Part shown: positions 1-7,160 of the stretch, one piece after another | Layout of the letters: every line of letters starts with the position of its first letter | Position numbering within the stretch: position 1 is the stretch's first letter | IMG/VR virus record: IMGVR_UViG_3300009027_000033 | Coordinates: 1 to 24,662 of that record | Origin: a virus | Strand: one strand, 5' to 3' | DNA: 24,662 nucleotides | Program-made: the position numbers and the translations under genes | Notes under the pieces: model-generated | The model's input: only the letters and a program-made list of their open reading frames with translations | Told to the model about the DNA's origin: nothing | Database searches by the model: none

Positions 1-108
1 GTATATACTGGGGAATATTCCGTGAATGATTAATATTCCTGCAATTTTCCAAGCGTGGACTAGGTGTACCATATAGGACATTCCGACTTCTTTTAGATGT
101 TTATTCAT
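1..108 (-). CDS. DUF6356-like small protein, 5' end only (partial)
   Basis: An open minus-strand frame starts with ATG at 108-106 and runs off the left edge with 36 codons and no stop. The peptide begins MNKHLKEVGMSYM and has a hydrophobic stretch ending in IHGIFPSIY. A HLKxVxMSYxxH start followed by a hydrophobic helix and an IHxxFP motif is what I remember of DUF6356, a small phage and bacterial family of unknown function; I could not check this. It is the only convincing minus-strand gene here and is divergent from the gene at 242. No strong ribosome binding site sits just upstream; an AGGGG lies about 15 bases before the ATG. The + strand over this stretch has only very short frames. Confidence 0.5.
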   Translation of the reverse strand, partial: MNKHLKEVGMSYMVHLVHAWKIAGILIIHGIFPSIY

Positions 109-127
109 CTTTTATTTATTTTTCCCC

Positions 128-156
128 TAGACATTACACCCATTATTGTGTATAAT
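128..156 (+). promoter_or_regulatory. Sigma70-type promoter of the DUF262-HNH gene
   Basis: TAGACA (128-133) and TATAAT (151-156) are separated by 17 bases, a near-perfect -35/-10 pair matching the host housekeeping sigma factor. Transcription would start near 163, leaving a leader of about 77 bases before the ATG at 242. The TAGACA box recurs in the promoter at 11186. The region lies between divergent genes, where a promoter is expected. Confidence 0.75.
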
Positions 157-185
157 GAATATAATTAATAACGAATATGTTAAAT

Positions 186-202
186 TTAAGAAAGGTTCTT
201 AA
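186..202 (+). repeat. Perfect inverted repeat in the 5' leader
   Basis: TTAAGAA (186-192) and TTCTTAA (196-202) form a 7-bp perfect inverted repeat around a 3-base AGG centre. It lies between the predicted start site (about 163) and the GGAGG ribosome binding site (230-234) of the DUF262-HNH gene. It could be a small RNA hairpin or a repressor half-site pair. The stem is A/T-rich, so stability is modest. Confidence 0.4.
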
Positions 203-241
203 GACAACAACATATTTAAAAACGTCCATGGAGGACTGCTT

Positions 242-1813
242 ATGACAAAACATAACTATGTACTAGACCCTGACAAAGAAAACTTTGTCACGGAATTTCA
301 ACCAACCTTCGATGAGGGGACTTCGACTTTTATTAAGGGTGGAGTGACTATCGATTGGTTATTCGACTCTTGTTTCAAAGAGAAAAACTTCTTCACAGGT
401 GTACGTACCTACCAGCGTGAAAAGGTGGCTTCGGTACCGTGGAAACAGGAAGTCCTTAAAACTATTTTAGAGGAAGGATACAAGTCCATTCCTGAAATTC
501 ACATTCGAGTGATGAGTCCACTGAGGTTTGAACTCACCGATGGGCAACAGAGAACCTCTGCACCCCTAGACTATATGCAGGATGGGTTTCCTCTTGCACC
601 TAAAACTATTTTTAGAAACACAGACTATGGTGGTCTCTTGTATTCTCAACTTCCTGATGAAGTCAAGGATGCAATTCGCAACTATGAGATATCTTGTAAG
701 TGGTATGTTAATTTAGACGACCAAGAAACGTCTAACTTGTTTATTAAAATTCTGAACAATGTCAATACCATGAATCATCAAGAAATGCGAAACGCCGTGT
801 TGGGTGTGTATTCTGACTTTGTTCGTAACACTGCAAGAGACGATGGTCTTGCACAGTATTCACAATTTGTGCATCCTCTGTTTCAGAGAACCACCGATAG
901 AAACGGCAAACAAACACTCAACTATTTCTCTAAAGGGTTTAAACTCAACGGTAGAATGGAAGTGGACGAATGGTTACAGAACTTGTGTTACTTGTTTTCA
1001 TACGGTAAAGATTGGAAAAAAGGTATATCCTCACAAGCAATGCAAACCAAGTGGGTAAAGGAAATTCAAAAAAGTGGTGGTATCTTTGCAGTAAACTATA
1101 CCGATGAAAAACTTATCAGACAGATTCTTAACCTTGCACTCAATATTATTTCGAACTATCCTAACAGACAACGTTTGTCGCCTATGGTTTCGTTGATAAT
1201 GGTGTGTTATGCAGTGTCACTGATTGACATCACAGGTAAAGGCACTGGAAGAAAACTCACTCCAACAGTTTCGTTAGACCCTGTTAAGTTTGGTCTTCAA
1301 TTCGACAAGATTTATACCGACTGGAGTTGCATGACGAAAAGACTTTTTGAAAAAGAAACCATGTGGACTGCAGAGAAGGCAGAGAATTCCGATGATGCAC
1401 CCCCAGCTGCTGTCATGCAACCCTTCAAACAATTGTTTGGTGGTAAGAATGCAGTTGCAATTGGGACGATTAAAAAAGTACTAGATACCTGCACTCCTAA
1501 AGAGTGGGGTATCACAAAAAAAGATGGTAAGCGTGCCTTTACTGACGAAGAGAAAAGTCAAAGACTGACTGAACAAGGTGGTAAGTGTTTTTGGACTGGA
1601 GTGCCTTTGACACTTGACCGTGCAGTAGGAGACCACTATGTGTTACATTCACTTGGTGGTGAAACTACCATGGACAACCTAGTCGTAACATCAAAACAAA
1701 TAAACGGTAAACGTTTAAATATGAGAGCAGACCACTTTGCAGAATATATTCAAGAGAATTATGACTTGGATTATGACCATGACACTTACTTTAAGGAGTT
1801 GACTGGTGCTTGA
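242..1813 (+). CDS. DUF262-HNH fusion nuclease (GmrSD-like)
   Basis: This 523-residue protein has two recognisable parts. The N-terminal part looks like DUF262, a ParB/Srx-like nucleotide-binding domain: YQRE at 57-60 and the signature DGQQR at 100-104, preceded by the typical IPEIHIR strand. The last 80 residues form an HNH domain: GKCFWTG at 447-453, D464-H465, H469, N479 and N488. In GmrSD type IV restriction enzymes, DUF262 and HNH (DUF1524) act together to cut modified DNA; fused forms occur. Only one cysteine lies near the HNH core, so a zinc-binding version is unlikely. GGAGG at 230-234 fixes the ATG. In a phage this could exclude rival phages or act on host DNA; that role is inferred. 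It has its own promoter. Confidence 0.75.
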   Translation: MTKHNYVLDPDKENFVTEFQPTFDEGTSTFIKGGVTIDWLFDSCFKEKNFFTGVRTYQREKVASVPWKQEVLKTILEEGYKSIPEIHIRVMSPLRFELTDGQQRTSAPLDYMQDGFPLAPKTIFRNTDYGGLLYSQLPDEVKDAIRNYEISCKWYVNLDDQETSNLFIKILNNVNTMNHQEMRNAVLGVYSDFVRNTARDDGLAQYSQFVHPLFQRTTDRNGKQTLNYFSKGFKLNGRMEVDEWLQNLCYLFSYGKDWKKGISSQAMQTKWVKEIQKSGGIFAVNYTDEKLIRQILNLALNIISNYPNRQRLSPMVSLIMVCYAVSLIDITGKGTGRKLTPTVSLDPVKFGLQFDKIYTDWSCMTKRLFEKETMWTAEKAENSDDAPPAAVMQPFKQLFGGKNAVAIGTIKKVLDTCTPKEWGITKKDGKRAFTDEEKSQRLTEQGGKCFWTGVPLTLDRAVGDHYVLHSLGGETTMDNLVVTSKQINGKRLNMRADHFAEYIQENYDLDYDHDTYFKELTGA

Positions 1814-1964
1814 TTTTGCATGGAAAGGTTTTACGAATATCGTAGCAATCCTATGGTTCTTTCTAAACATGGTGACACTCGTCACCATGTTTATTTTAAT
1901 AATTGCATTTGCGATTGACCCTAGTTGGTTAGCAAAGACGTTGGAGGTAACGTGCCAAAAATAG
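1806..1964 (+). CDS. Small single-pass membrane protein
   Basis: This 52-residue frame starts at GTG 1806, overlapping the end of the nuclease gene by 8 bases. AAGGAG at 1793-1798, seven bases upstream, is a good ribosome binding site and supports the unusual start. Residues 11-37 are strongly hydrophobic (AILWFFLNM then TLVTMFILIIAFAI), predicting one membrane helix with short ends. It overlaps the next gene by 13 bases. No family is recognised. It opens a run of tiny, translationally coupled genes, most predicted to be membrane proteins. Confidence 0.6.
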   Translation: MLDFAWKGFTNIVAILWFFLNMVTLVTMFILIIAFAIDPSWLAKTLEVTCQK

Positions 1965-2263
1965 AATTTACAGAAGAACAAAAAGAACAGATTGGGAAAT
2001 TAAAATCCCCACGAATATTTAAATCTGCAACTCCTAAGTATACCTTAGACTGGTATCTTAAATGGGTTGCATCTGCATTTGTTTTGGTTGCAATGTCGAT
2101 GCGAGGAGTCGAAGGGTTTCAACTCTATGACCTAGTCATGTCCATCATCGGCATCGTCCTATGGTTAGTAGTGTCCGTCTTATGGAATGACCGTGCATTG
2201 ATTATTTTAAACGGTGCAGGGTTATTCTTTTTATTAAGGAATTTATTTAATACAATATCATGA
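1952..2263 (+). CDS. Small multi-pass membrane protein (DUF6552-like)
   Basis: I start this at GTG 1952 because GGAGG at 1943-1947 precedes it; an upstream TTG at 1925 has no such site. The 103-residue product has a charged N-terminus (PKIEFTEEQKEQ), then three hydrophobic segments around residues 37-50, 60-76 and 83-101. It carries conserved-looking YLKWVAS and LWNDRALIILN stretches. The KW...W.DRA.I.LN pattern resembles DUF6552, a small phage/bacterial membrane family without known function; this is from memory. It overlaps neighbours on both sides, so it is probably translated as part of the same message. Confidence 0.65.
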   Translation: MPKIEFTEEQKEQIGKLKSPRIFKSATPKYTLDWYLKWVASAFVLVAMSMRGVEGFQLYDLVMSIIGIVLWLVVSVLWNDRALIILNGAGLFFLLRNLFNTIS

Positions 2264-2439
2264 GAGTATTAGTAGAAAGTTATGGGGATGTTCGTATTTT
2301 TTATGAACGTCCTTATGGGTATAAACGATACATCGTTGAATGGCCTGATTCCACACAAATGTTTAGTGGACTTTGGTACAAAGAAAAAGATGTTCGTGAA
2401 ATAGTAGAACGAAGGTTACACTTCGCTAAAGGAGAATAG
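2260..2439 (+). CDS. Small hypothetical protein, 59 aa
   Basis: ATG at 2260 overlaps the previous stop (ATGA), implying coupled translation. The product is soluble-looking, basic and aromatic-rich, with RIFYERPYGYKRYIVEW near the start and a helical KEKDVREIVERRL end. No family is recognised. Its tight packing and complete frame support a real gene. The end of the gene (AAAGGAG at 2429-2435) supplies the ribosome binding site of the next one. Confidence 0.6.
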   Translation: MRVLVESYGDVRIFYERPYGYKRYIVEWPDSTQMFSGLWYKEKDVREIVERRLHFAKGE

Positions 2440-2440
2440 T

Positions 2441-2629
2441 ATGTGGGATGTGTTTTGGAACTTTCCTCTTTTCATGTATCATTTAATATTTACACTTTTA
2501 TTTTGGGTGATGATACTTACTGGGTTGTATGCAGTGGTAACATTCTACTGGGATAAATACAAAGATAAGTTGTCGTTTCCTAAACGTAATAAGGATGACG
2601 ATGACATCGATTGGGAGAATGGTATATGA
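2441..2629 (+). CDS. Small single-pass membrane protein, 62 aa
   Basis: The gene begins one base after the previous stop, with AAAGGAG just upstream. Residues 8-37 form one long hydrophobic segment (MYHLIFTLLFWVMILTGLY at its core), followed by a basic stretch (KYKDKLSFPKRNK) and an acidic tail (DDDDIDWE). A positive flank after the helix suggests the C-terminus is cytoplasmic. No family is recognised. It overlaps the next gene by ATGA. Confidence 0.6.
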   Translation: MWDVFWNFPLFMYHLIFTLLFWVMILTGLYAVVTFYWDKYKDKLSFPKRNKDDDDIDWENGI

Positions 2630-2790
2630 CCACAGATTTAATTTTAATTCACGCTGTTTTTATTCTTGCATGTGCAGGAGGTTCTTGGTTTGCAGGATGG
2701 AAACAAGGTAAACGAGACATCATTAATATGTTTATTGACGATGACTTGGTAACAATAGAGCAACTGGAAAGAAAATATTCGGACTCCTAA
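2626..2790 (+). CDS. Small membrane-anchored protein, 54 aa
   Basis: ATG at 2626 overlaps the previous stop by ATGA. The N-terminal 25 residues are hydrophobic (LILIHAVFILACAGGSWFAG), then the chain turns basic (WKQGKRD) and ends acidic and helical (DDDLVTIEQLERK). This is the layout of a single N-terminal membrane anchor with a short cytoplasmic tail. Function unknown. It is the last gene of the small-gene run; the stop at 2788 overlaps a CTAAATA sequence that may be a late promoter. Confidence 0.6.
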   Translation: MTTDLILIHAVFILACAGGSWFAGWKQGKRDIINMFIDDDLVTIEQLERKYSDS

Positions 2791-2808
2791 ATAACTATAT
2801 AAAATAAA
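2787..2808 (+). promoter_or_regulatory. Possible T4-type late promoter before the carbamoyltransferase
   Basis: CTAAATA (2787-2793), overlapping the previous stop, is followed by TATAAAATA (2798-2806). Both resemble the single-element late promoter of T4-like phages (TATAAATA and variants). A start 6-8 bases downstream of either would leave a short leader before ATG 2824. In AT-rich DNA such matches are easy to find by chance, so this is a weak call. Confidence 0.3.
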
Positions 2809-2823
2809 ACAGGAAAATATATT

Positions 2824-4017
2824 ATGGAAATTCTTGCGATTAATTCTTCACACGATACTTCGATTGTTACCTTTAAAGACGGTGAGATTACGAATGTGTG
2901 GGAAGAAGAAAGACACAGACGTGACAAGTATTGGTCACCTTCAGAGAGTGAAGCAGAACTCTTAACCATTGTTCAACGTGGTATTGAAACACCTGAACAC
3001 CTTGCATTTGCATCCTTTGACCGTAGAGTTCTTCTCTTAGGTTTCTCTGAAGAAGTTAAACAAGACCGTAGACTACAAATCGATATTGCAAATGCCTTTG
3101 CACACGAACAAGTAACTCGTAGTCGTCTTGAACTTATCATGGAAGAGTTCAATGTTAAAGGTGCAAAACCTCGTATTACGATTAAGGAAGAACTACTAGA
3201 CGGTGATAACACTATCCATGACAAGATGGCACAACAACTTGGAGTGGACAAATATCATTTTGAAACTGAACATCATTTGTATCATGCAGAGTGTGGATAT
3301 TATTTCTCACCTTGGTATGCAGACGATGAACCAGTGATTGCAATCGCATGGGACGGTGGTGGTGCCATGAGACACTATGAACGTTATCCTAATTATCAAG
3401 AAATTGAATCCATCTATCGTATCGATTCTAAACACACAGAACCCAAGTTACAATGGCAAAGACTCTCTAATCATAGAGGATTAAGTGAGTGGAAAGCTGA
3501 TGGGTTTGTTAACATGTTAGAAAATTGTTTGGATTGTCCTGACGATTTAGAAGTTGAGATTGAAGGTGTACCAACAGTGTTCACTTCCCTACCCTCATGT
3601 GGTATGAACTTTAGTAATCTGTCCTATGCATTAGGATGTGATACAAAAGGTCGTGCAGCAGGTAAGGTTATGGGTATGGCATCTTATGCACCTCAACCGA
3701 TTACAGACAATGTGTTTTCTAGACATACAGTAGCACAACAATGTGAACTGGAGTCCTTAGAACACTCCTGTGCAATTATTCAACGTGCATTAGACCTAAA
3801 CCCTGACCTTAAGAAAATCGTCCTCTCAGGCGGTTACTCGTTGAACTGTACAAACAATTATAAGTACATGCAACGATTCCCTGATGTAGAATTCTTCGTT
3901 GACCCTATTGCACACGATGGTGGAACTGCAGTTGGAGTTACATTAAATCTTGCAAGACACTTAGAGGATAAAATCGTTGAGGAAGTAACTGAAACATTAA
4001 ATGGAGAAGAAGAATGA
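2824..4017 (+). CDS. Carbamoyltransferase, N-terminal (Kae1-like) half
   Basis: The 397-residue product matches the ASKHA/Kae1-like half of the NodU/CmcH/TobZ carbamoyltransferases, which make carbamoyl-adenylate and pass the carbamoyl group to a hydroxyl on a sugar or antibiotic. Visible motifs are NSSHDTS at 7-13, the metal-site block EHHLYHAE (H150, H151, H154), WDGGGA around 176-181, LSGGYSLNC at 334-342 and HDGGTAVG at 364-371. Family members usually have about 500-600 residues in one chain. Here the chain stops just after the Kae1-like domain and the remainder is encoded by the next gene, which overlaps by ATGA. The two products presumably assemble. Marine T4-like phages are known to carry carbamoyltransferases; the substrate is unknown. 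Confidence 0.85.
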   Translation: MEILAINSSHDTSIVTFKDGEITNVWEEERHRRDKYWSPSESEAELLTIVQRGIETPEHLAFASFDRRVLLLGFSEEVKQDRRLQIDIANAFAHEQVTRSRLELIMEEFNVKGAKPRITIKEELLDGDNTIHDKMAQQLGVDKYHFETEHHLYHAECGYYFSPWYADDEPVIAIAWDGGGAMRHYERYPNYQEIESIYRIDSKHTEPKLQWQRLSNHRGLSEWKADGFVNMLENCLDCPDDLEVEIEGVPTVFTSLPSCGMNFSNLSYALGCDTKGRAAGKVMGMASYAPQPITDNVFSRHTVAQQCELESLEHSCAIIQRALDLNPDLKKIVLSGGYSLNCTNNYKYMQRFPDVEFFVDPIAHDGGTAVGVTLNLARHLEDKIVEEVTETLNGEEE

Positions 4018-4649
4018 TTGTAACAAATATTATTCGTGATATGGATGAGGTCTTAGACCAACTCATTGATGACCAACAAATCGTTGCAATCTATCAAGGT
4101 CAGTCTGAATGGGGCCCACGTGCATTAGGAAATCGTTCCATCATATTTGACCCACGTCATCCTGAAGCAAAACAAATTGTCAACGAGGTCAAACAGAGAG
4201 AAGACTACAGACCTTTTGCATGTAGTGTTCTTAAAGAACATGCAAGTGAATACTTTGATATGTTGCAATTAGAAGAACACGGTTCACCTTACATGTCTTT
4301 TGCAATTCAAGCTAAAGACAAAGCATACGAAGAGATTCCTTCTCTCGTTCATGCAGATGGTACGTGTCGAATTCAAACCGTAACCGAAGAAGGCAATCCA
4401 GTCTACTACAATCTAATTAAAAAGTTTGGAGAAAGAACTGGGACTCCTATTATTTTCAACACCTCGTTTAACTTGGGTGGAGAAAGTTTAGTGGAGAGTG
4501 TCTACGATGCAATCGACACTTGTAACCGTTCAATGATTAATCACCTTTACATTCCTGAAGAAGAAGGTGACCTCTACATTCCTTACGAATGTCTAAGACA
4601 AAAATCACCCAACCCTGAAGATTATGAAAACAAGTTCAGCGAAAGCTAA
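4014..4649 (+). CDS. Carbamoyltransferase, C-terminal (YrdC-like) half
   Basis: The 211-residue product matches the C-terminal domain of NodU-type carbamoyltransferases. Diagnostic segments are GQSEWGPRALGNRSI at 29-43, REDYRPFACSVL at 62-73, HADGTCRIQTV at 113-123 and FNTSFNLGGESLV at 148-160. It starts at ATG 4014, overlapping the stop of the N-terminal half by four bases, so the two halves are likely made in equal amounts by re-initiation. All hallmark motifs seem present in the pair, which argues for a functional split enzyme rather than a broken gene. The C-terminus overlaps the next gene by 26 bases. Confidence 0.85.
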   Translation: MIVTNIIRDMDEVLDQLIDDQQIVAIYQGQSEWGPRALGNRSIIFDPRHPEAKQIVNEVKQREDYRPFACSVLKEHASEYFDMLQLEEHGSPYMSFAIQAKDKAYEEIPSLVHADGTCRIQTVTEEGNPVYYNLIKKFGERTGTPIIFNTSFNLGGESLVESVYDAIDTCNRSMINHLYIPEEEGDLYIPYECLRQKSPNPEDYENKFSES

Positions 4650-4956
4650 GGGACGAAAACTACAACAATGGTTTGCGAGTCTTTTAGTTGAAACACTAGG
4701 TGCAGACGAAGAAGATATAGAGTCACGTCCAATGGGTTCTCAAGGTGAGGACATCATTATGGGAAAACAGACTAGACAAATCTTCCCTTATAGTGTAGAA
4801 TGTAAGAATCAAGAAGCAGTAAATGTTTGGAAAGCATACGAACAGGCAACTGAGAATTGCAAAGGGTATGAACCTCTTGTAGTTATCAAACGTAATCGTA
4901 CCAAACCTTTAGTACTTGTTGATGCAGAATATTTTGTTAAACTACATAAGAATTAA
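4624..4956 (+). CDS. PD-(D/E)XK nuclease, Holliday-junction-resolvase-like
   Basis: This 110-residue protein has the compact layout of small phage PD-(D/E)XK nucleases: an N-terminal helix (KAKGRKLQQWFASLLVE), the acidic pair E42-D43 in GSQGEDI, and the ECK core at E59-C60-K61 (SVECKNQEA), then a Q74-containing helix and a final strand VVIKRNRTKPLVLV. Similar phage proteins are annotated as endonuclease or putative resolvase. It may process branched DNA during replication and packaging, or act in DNA degradation; the sequence does not decide. It begins inside the end of the carbamoyltransferase gene. Confidence 0.65.
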   Translation: MKTSSAKAKGRKLQQWFASLLVETLGADEEDIESRPMGSQGEDIIMGKQTRQIFPYSVECKNQEAVNVWKAYEQATENCKGYEPLVVIKRNRTKPLVLVDAEYFVKLHKN

Positions 4957-4958
4957 TT

Positions 4959-5627
4959 ATGAATACAGGAATGCCAGAAGATTGGACTAAAACACAAGGT
5001 CATGTATTTGCACCTTTTGGGCCACCAATATATGTGGGTCAATTAGATGTAAATATTTTACATGAACTTCAAACACATGTTGATACTGTTAGGAATGATG
5101 AGTCACGTGATATGGGTGACCGTCTTGCAGGACGTATCATTCAACAATACAATATTTCAGACCTCTGCTCTGATAGAGTCTATGCTCATCTACATCAACA
5201 CTTAAGTAATATGTGTGATGGAATAGAAAAGGTTACTGGTTATGAATTCGGAAATTTTGATATCAATCAATGTCTAGTTGATGCACTATGGGTTAACATT
5301 CAAAAAGCAAACGAGTACAACCCCCCTCACCTACATGATGGAATGTGGTCATTTGTAATGTACACTAAGAATGATATCTCTTATGAAGAAGCATTGGATA
5401 ATCATTTCGACAGACAAAAAGGTCAGTCACTAGGTGGTTCACTTGAACTAAAATACGGTGAAATGAACTGGATGAACTTTTCACAATATCAACACTACCC
5501 TCAAGTAGGTGATATTATTATGTTCCCATCATGGTTGCAACATTGTGTTCACTCTTTCTATAAAGAAGGTGCAGAACGAATTAGTATTGCAGGTAACTTC
5601 CAATTTGCAGGGAGTCAAGGTGGTTAA
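4959..5627 (+). CDS. 2-oxoglutarate/Fe(II)-dependent oxygenase family protein
   Basis: The 222-residue chain ends in a double-stranded beta-helix pattern typical of phage 2OG-Fe(II) oxygenases. PPHLHDGMWSFVMY (122-135) holds the first metal-ligand histidines, GDIIMFPSWLQHCVHSF (184-200) holds the distal histidine H195, and ERISIAGN (206-213) holds R207, which would bind 2-oxoglutarate. Such enzymes hydroxylate proteins, nucleobases or small molecules; many are present in marine T4-like phages without known substrate. It follows the nuclease by two bases and lies in the same transcription unit as the carbamoyltransferase, so action on a shared substrate is possible but unproven. Confidence 0.75.
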   Translation: MNTGMPEDWTKTQGHVFAPFGPPIYVGQLDVNILHELQTHVDTVRNDESRDMGDRLAGRIIQQYNISDLCSDRVYAHLHQHLSNMCDGIEKVTGYEFGNFDINQCLVDALWVNIQKANEYNPPHLHDGMWSFVMYTKNDISYEEALDNHFDRQKGQSLGGSLELKYGEMNWMNFSQYQHYPQVGDIIMFPSWLQHCVHSFYKEGAERISIAGNFQFAGSQGG

Positions 5628-6321
5628 TATTCAAGAAAGAATGCGACAGAAAGCACTGGATGCTTATGTTGAAGTCGATGCACAAATTGATAAGTTTGTA
5701 GATAACGACTGTAAGAATTCTTTCTCCATGTCCAAGTATTTAAAACAACTAGAATACAGTGGTAAGGTTGTTGCATACATGCGAGGACTATTAAACGAAC
5801 AGATAAAGGAACTGGAAAACAAAGAAGGGTGTGAACAAATAGAAGAGGCATACAACTTCCTCACCAAACCTCAACGTAAACGATTCATCAAATTTTTACA
5901 AGACATCGAAAAAGATGTGGATGCATACGTTGAAGAATACAAACCTGTACGTAAGGTTCGTATCAAAACACCTAAACAGATGGTTCGTAAATTACCTTAC
6001 CAACAGAAGTTTACCAAGTACGAATCGATTAACCCTGAAGAAATTATTCGTGCAAGGATGCTTTACACTTACAACACTTCATCTAAAAAACTTACACAGT
6101 TTGATGCAGGTAACGGAGGATTGTCAGTTAAGGGTTCTCGTATTACAGGATATAATACTTGTAAAGAAAAGACCTTGACAGATTTGCAATTACTTGATAG
6201 ACTGGTAGTGGGTGGTAATATTATTGCTAAAGGTTTCTTAGATGAGATACCAAGGTCAAAAGAAAAGGACGGAAACAATTTGATTACCAAAAATACATTA
6301 TTAGTAAAAGTGATAAAATGA
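5620..6321 (+). CDS. Conserved phage hypothetical protein, 233 aa
   Basis: I start this at GTG 5620, preceded by AGGGAG, overlapping the oxygenase gene by 8 bases; ATG 5641 is an alternative. The N-terminal half is helical and charged (YLKQLEYSGKVVAYMRGLL, then KPQRKRFIKFLQDIEKDVDAYVEEY). The C-terminal half is basic and more beta-like, including RARMLYTYNTSSKKLTQFDA. Basic composition suggests contact with nucleic acid or another acidic partner. No domain is recognised. It overlaps the RNase H gene by ATGA, so co-expression with it is likely. Confidence 0.6.
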   Translation: MVNIQERMRQKALDAYVEVDAQIDKFVDNDCKNSFSMSKYLKQLEYSGKVVAYMRGLLNEQIKELENKEGCEQIEEAYNFLTKPQRKRFIKFLQDIEKDVDAYVEEYKPVRKVRIKTPKQMVRKLPYQQKFTKYESINPEEIIRARMLYTYNTSSKKLTQFDAGNGGLSVKGSRITGYNTCKEKTLTDLQLLDRLVVGGNIIAKGFLDEIPRSKEKDGNNLITKNTLLVKVIK

Positions 6322-7160
6322 TTTTAATAGACTTTACTCAAACCATTATTGCTGGTTTGATGGCACAACTTAAAATGAACGATGGTGAAATCTCTGAAGA
6401 TTTACTTCGTCATATGATTATTAACTCTGTTCGTAACTACCAAAAAAGACACGGTGGTGACTACGGACAAATTGTACTATGTACCGATGCTGCAAATCCA
6501 TGGAGACGTGACTTCTATCCTCAGTACAAAGCAAACAGAAAGAAAGCACGTGAAGCATCTGATATGGATTGGAAGATGATATTCGATACACTCCAAACAG
6601 TCAAAGAAGAAATCAGAGACAACTTTCCGTACAAGTATATGTACGTAGAACAAGCAGAAGCAGATGACATTATTGCAGTCATCACTAAACACTACAGTGA
6701 TAAGGAAGACATTCTTATTGTGAGTGGTGATAAAGACTTTCAACAGTTACACAAATACAGGGGTGTACAACAGTTCTCACCTAACCTGAACAAAATGATT
6801 CGGTGTGATGACCCTAATGCATTCCTAAAAGAACATATCCTTAGAGGTGATAAGTCAGACGGTATACCAAACATCCTATCCAATGACAATTGTTTGGATG
6901 AAGGTATCAGGCAAACTCCACTTCGTAAACCAATGGTTGATAAGTATATGAGAATCACCATTGAAAATGACGATAAATACTATCGTAATTACTTACGAAA
7001 CCAAACTCTTATTGATTTGGATTTCATTCCTAGTGACATGGAAGACAAAATTCTAAGTGAGTTTGATAATGTGGATGTACCAAGTGGAAAAGTATTTGAC
7101 TACTTGAGAACACATCGTCTGAATGAATTGCTAAATAATATCGAGGATTTTAAATTATGA
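6318..7160 (+). CDS. rnh: RNase H, T4 Rnh-type 5'-nuclease
   Basis: The 280-residue protein belongs to the FEN-1/T4 RNase H family, which removes RNA primers and trims Okazaki fragments on the lagging strand. Acidic metal-site residues are visible in order: D5 (LIDFTQ), D57 (LCTDAANPWRR), E114, D116 and D117 (EQAEADDI), D138 and D140 (VSGDKDF), and the pair in LRGDKSDGIPNI. A helical-arch segment follows WRRDFYPQYKANRKK. Length is close to T4 Rnh (305). It overlaps both neighbours by ATGA. In T4, rnh sits just upstream of 33-59-32; here about 10 kb of other genes separates them. Confidence 0.9.
   Translation: MILIDFTQTIIAGLMAQLKMNDGEISEDLLRHMIINSVRNYQKRHGGDYGQIVLCTDAANPWRRDFYPQYKANRKKAREASDMDWKMIFDTLQTVKEEIRDNFPYKYMYVEQAEADDIIAVITKHYSDKEDILIVSGDKDFQQLHKYRGVQQFSPNLNKMIRCDDPNAFLKEHILRGDKSDGIPNILSNDNCLDEGIRQTPLRKPMVDKYMRITIENDDKYYRNYLRNQTLIDLDFIPSDMEDKILSEFDNVDVPSGKVFDYLRTHRLNELLNNIEDFKL

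Noticed and set aside
11-20. Palindrome GGAATATTCC as an operator
   Set aside because: It lies inside the minus-strand coding frame at the left edge and has no second copy or promoter nearby.
2973-3251. Minus-strand frames such as those opposite the carbamoyltransferase and the acidic protein
   Set aside because: They are serine- and leucine-rich shadows of genes with strong codon bias on the + strand and have no binding sites.
4014-4649. Carbamoyltransferase halves as a decayed pseudogene
   Set aside because: Both halves keep the family motifs, and the join is a clean ATGA overlap at the domain boundary.
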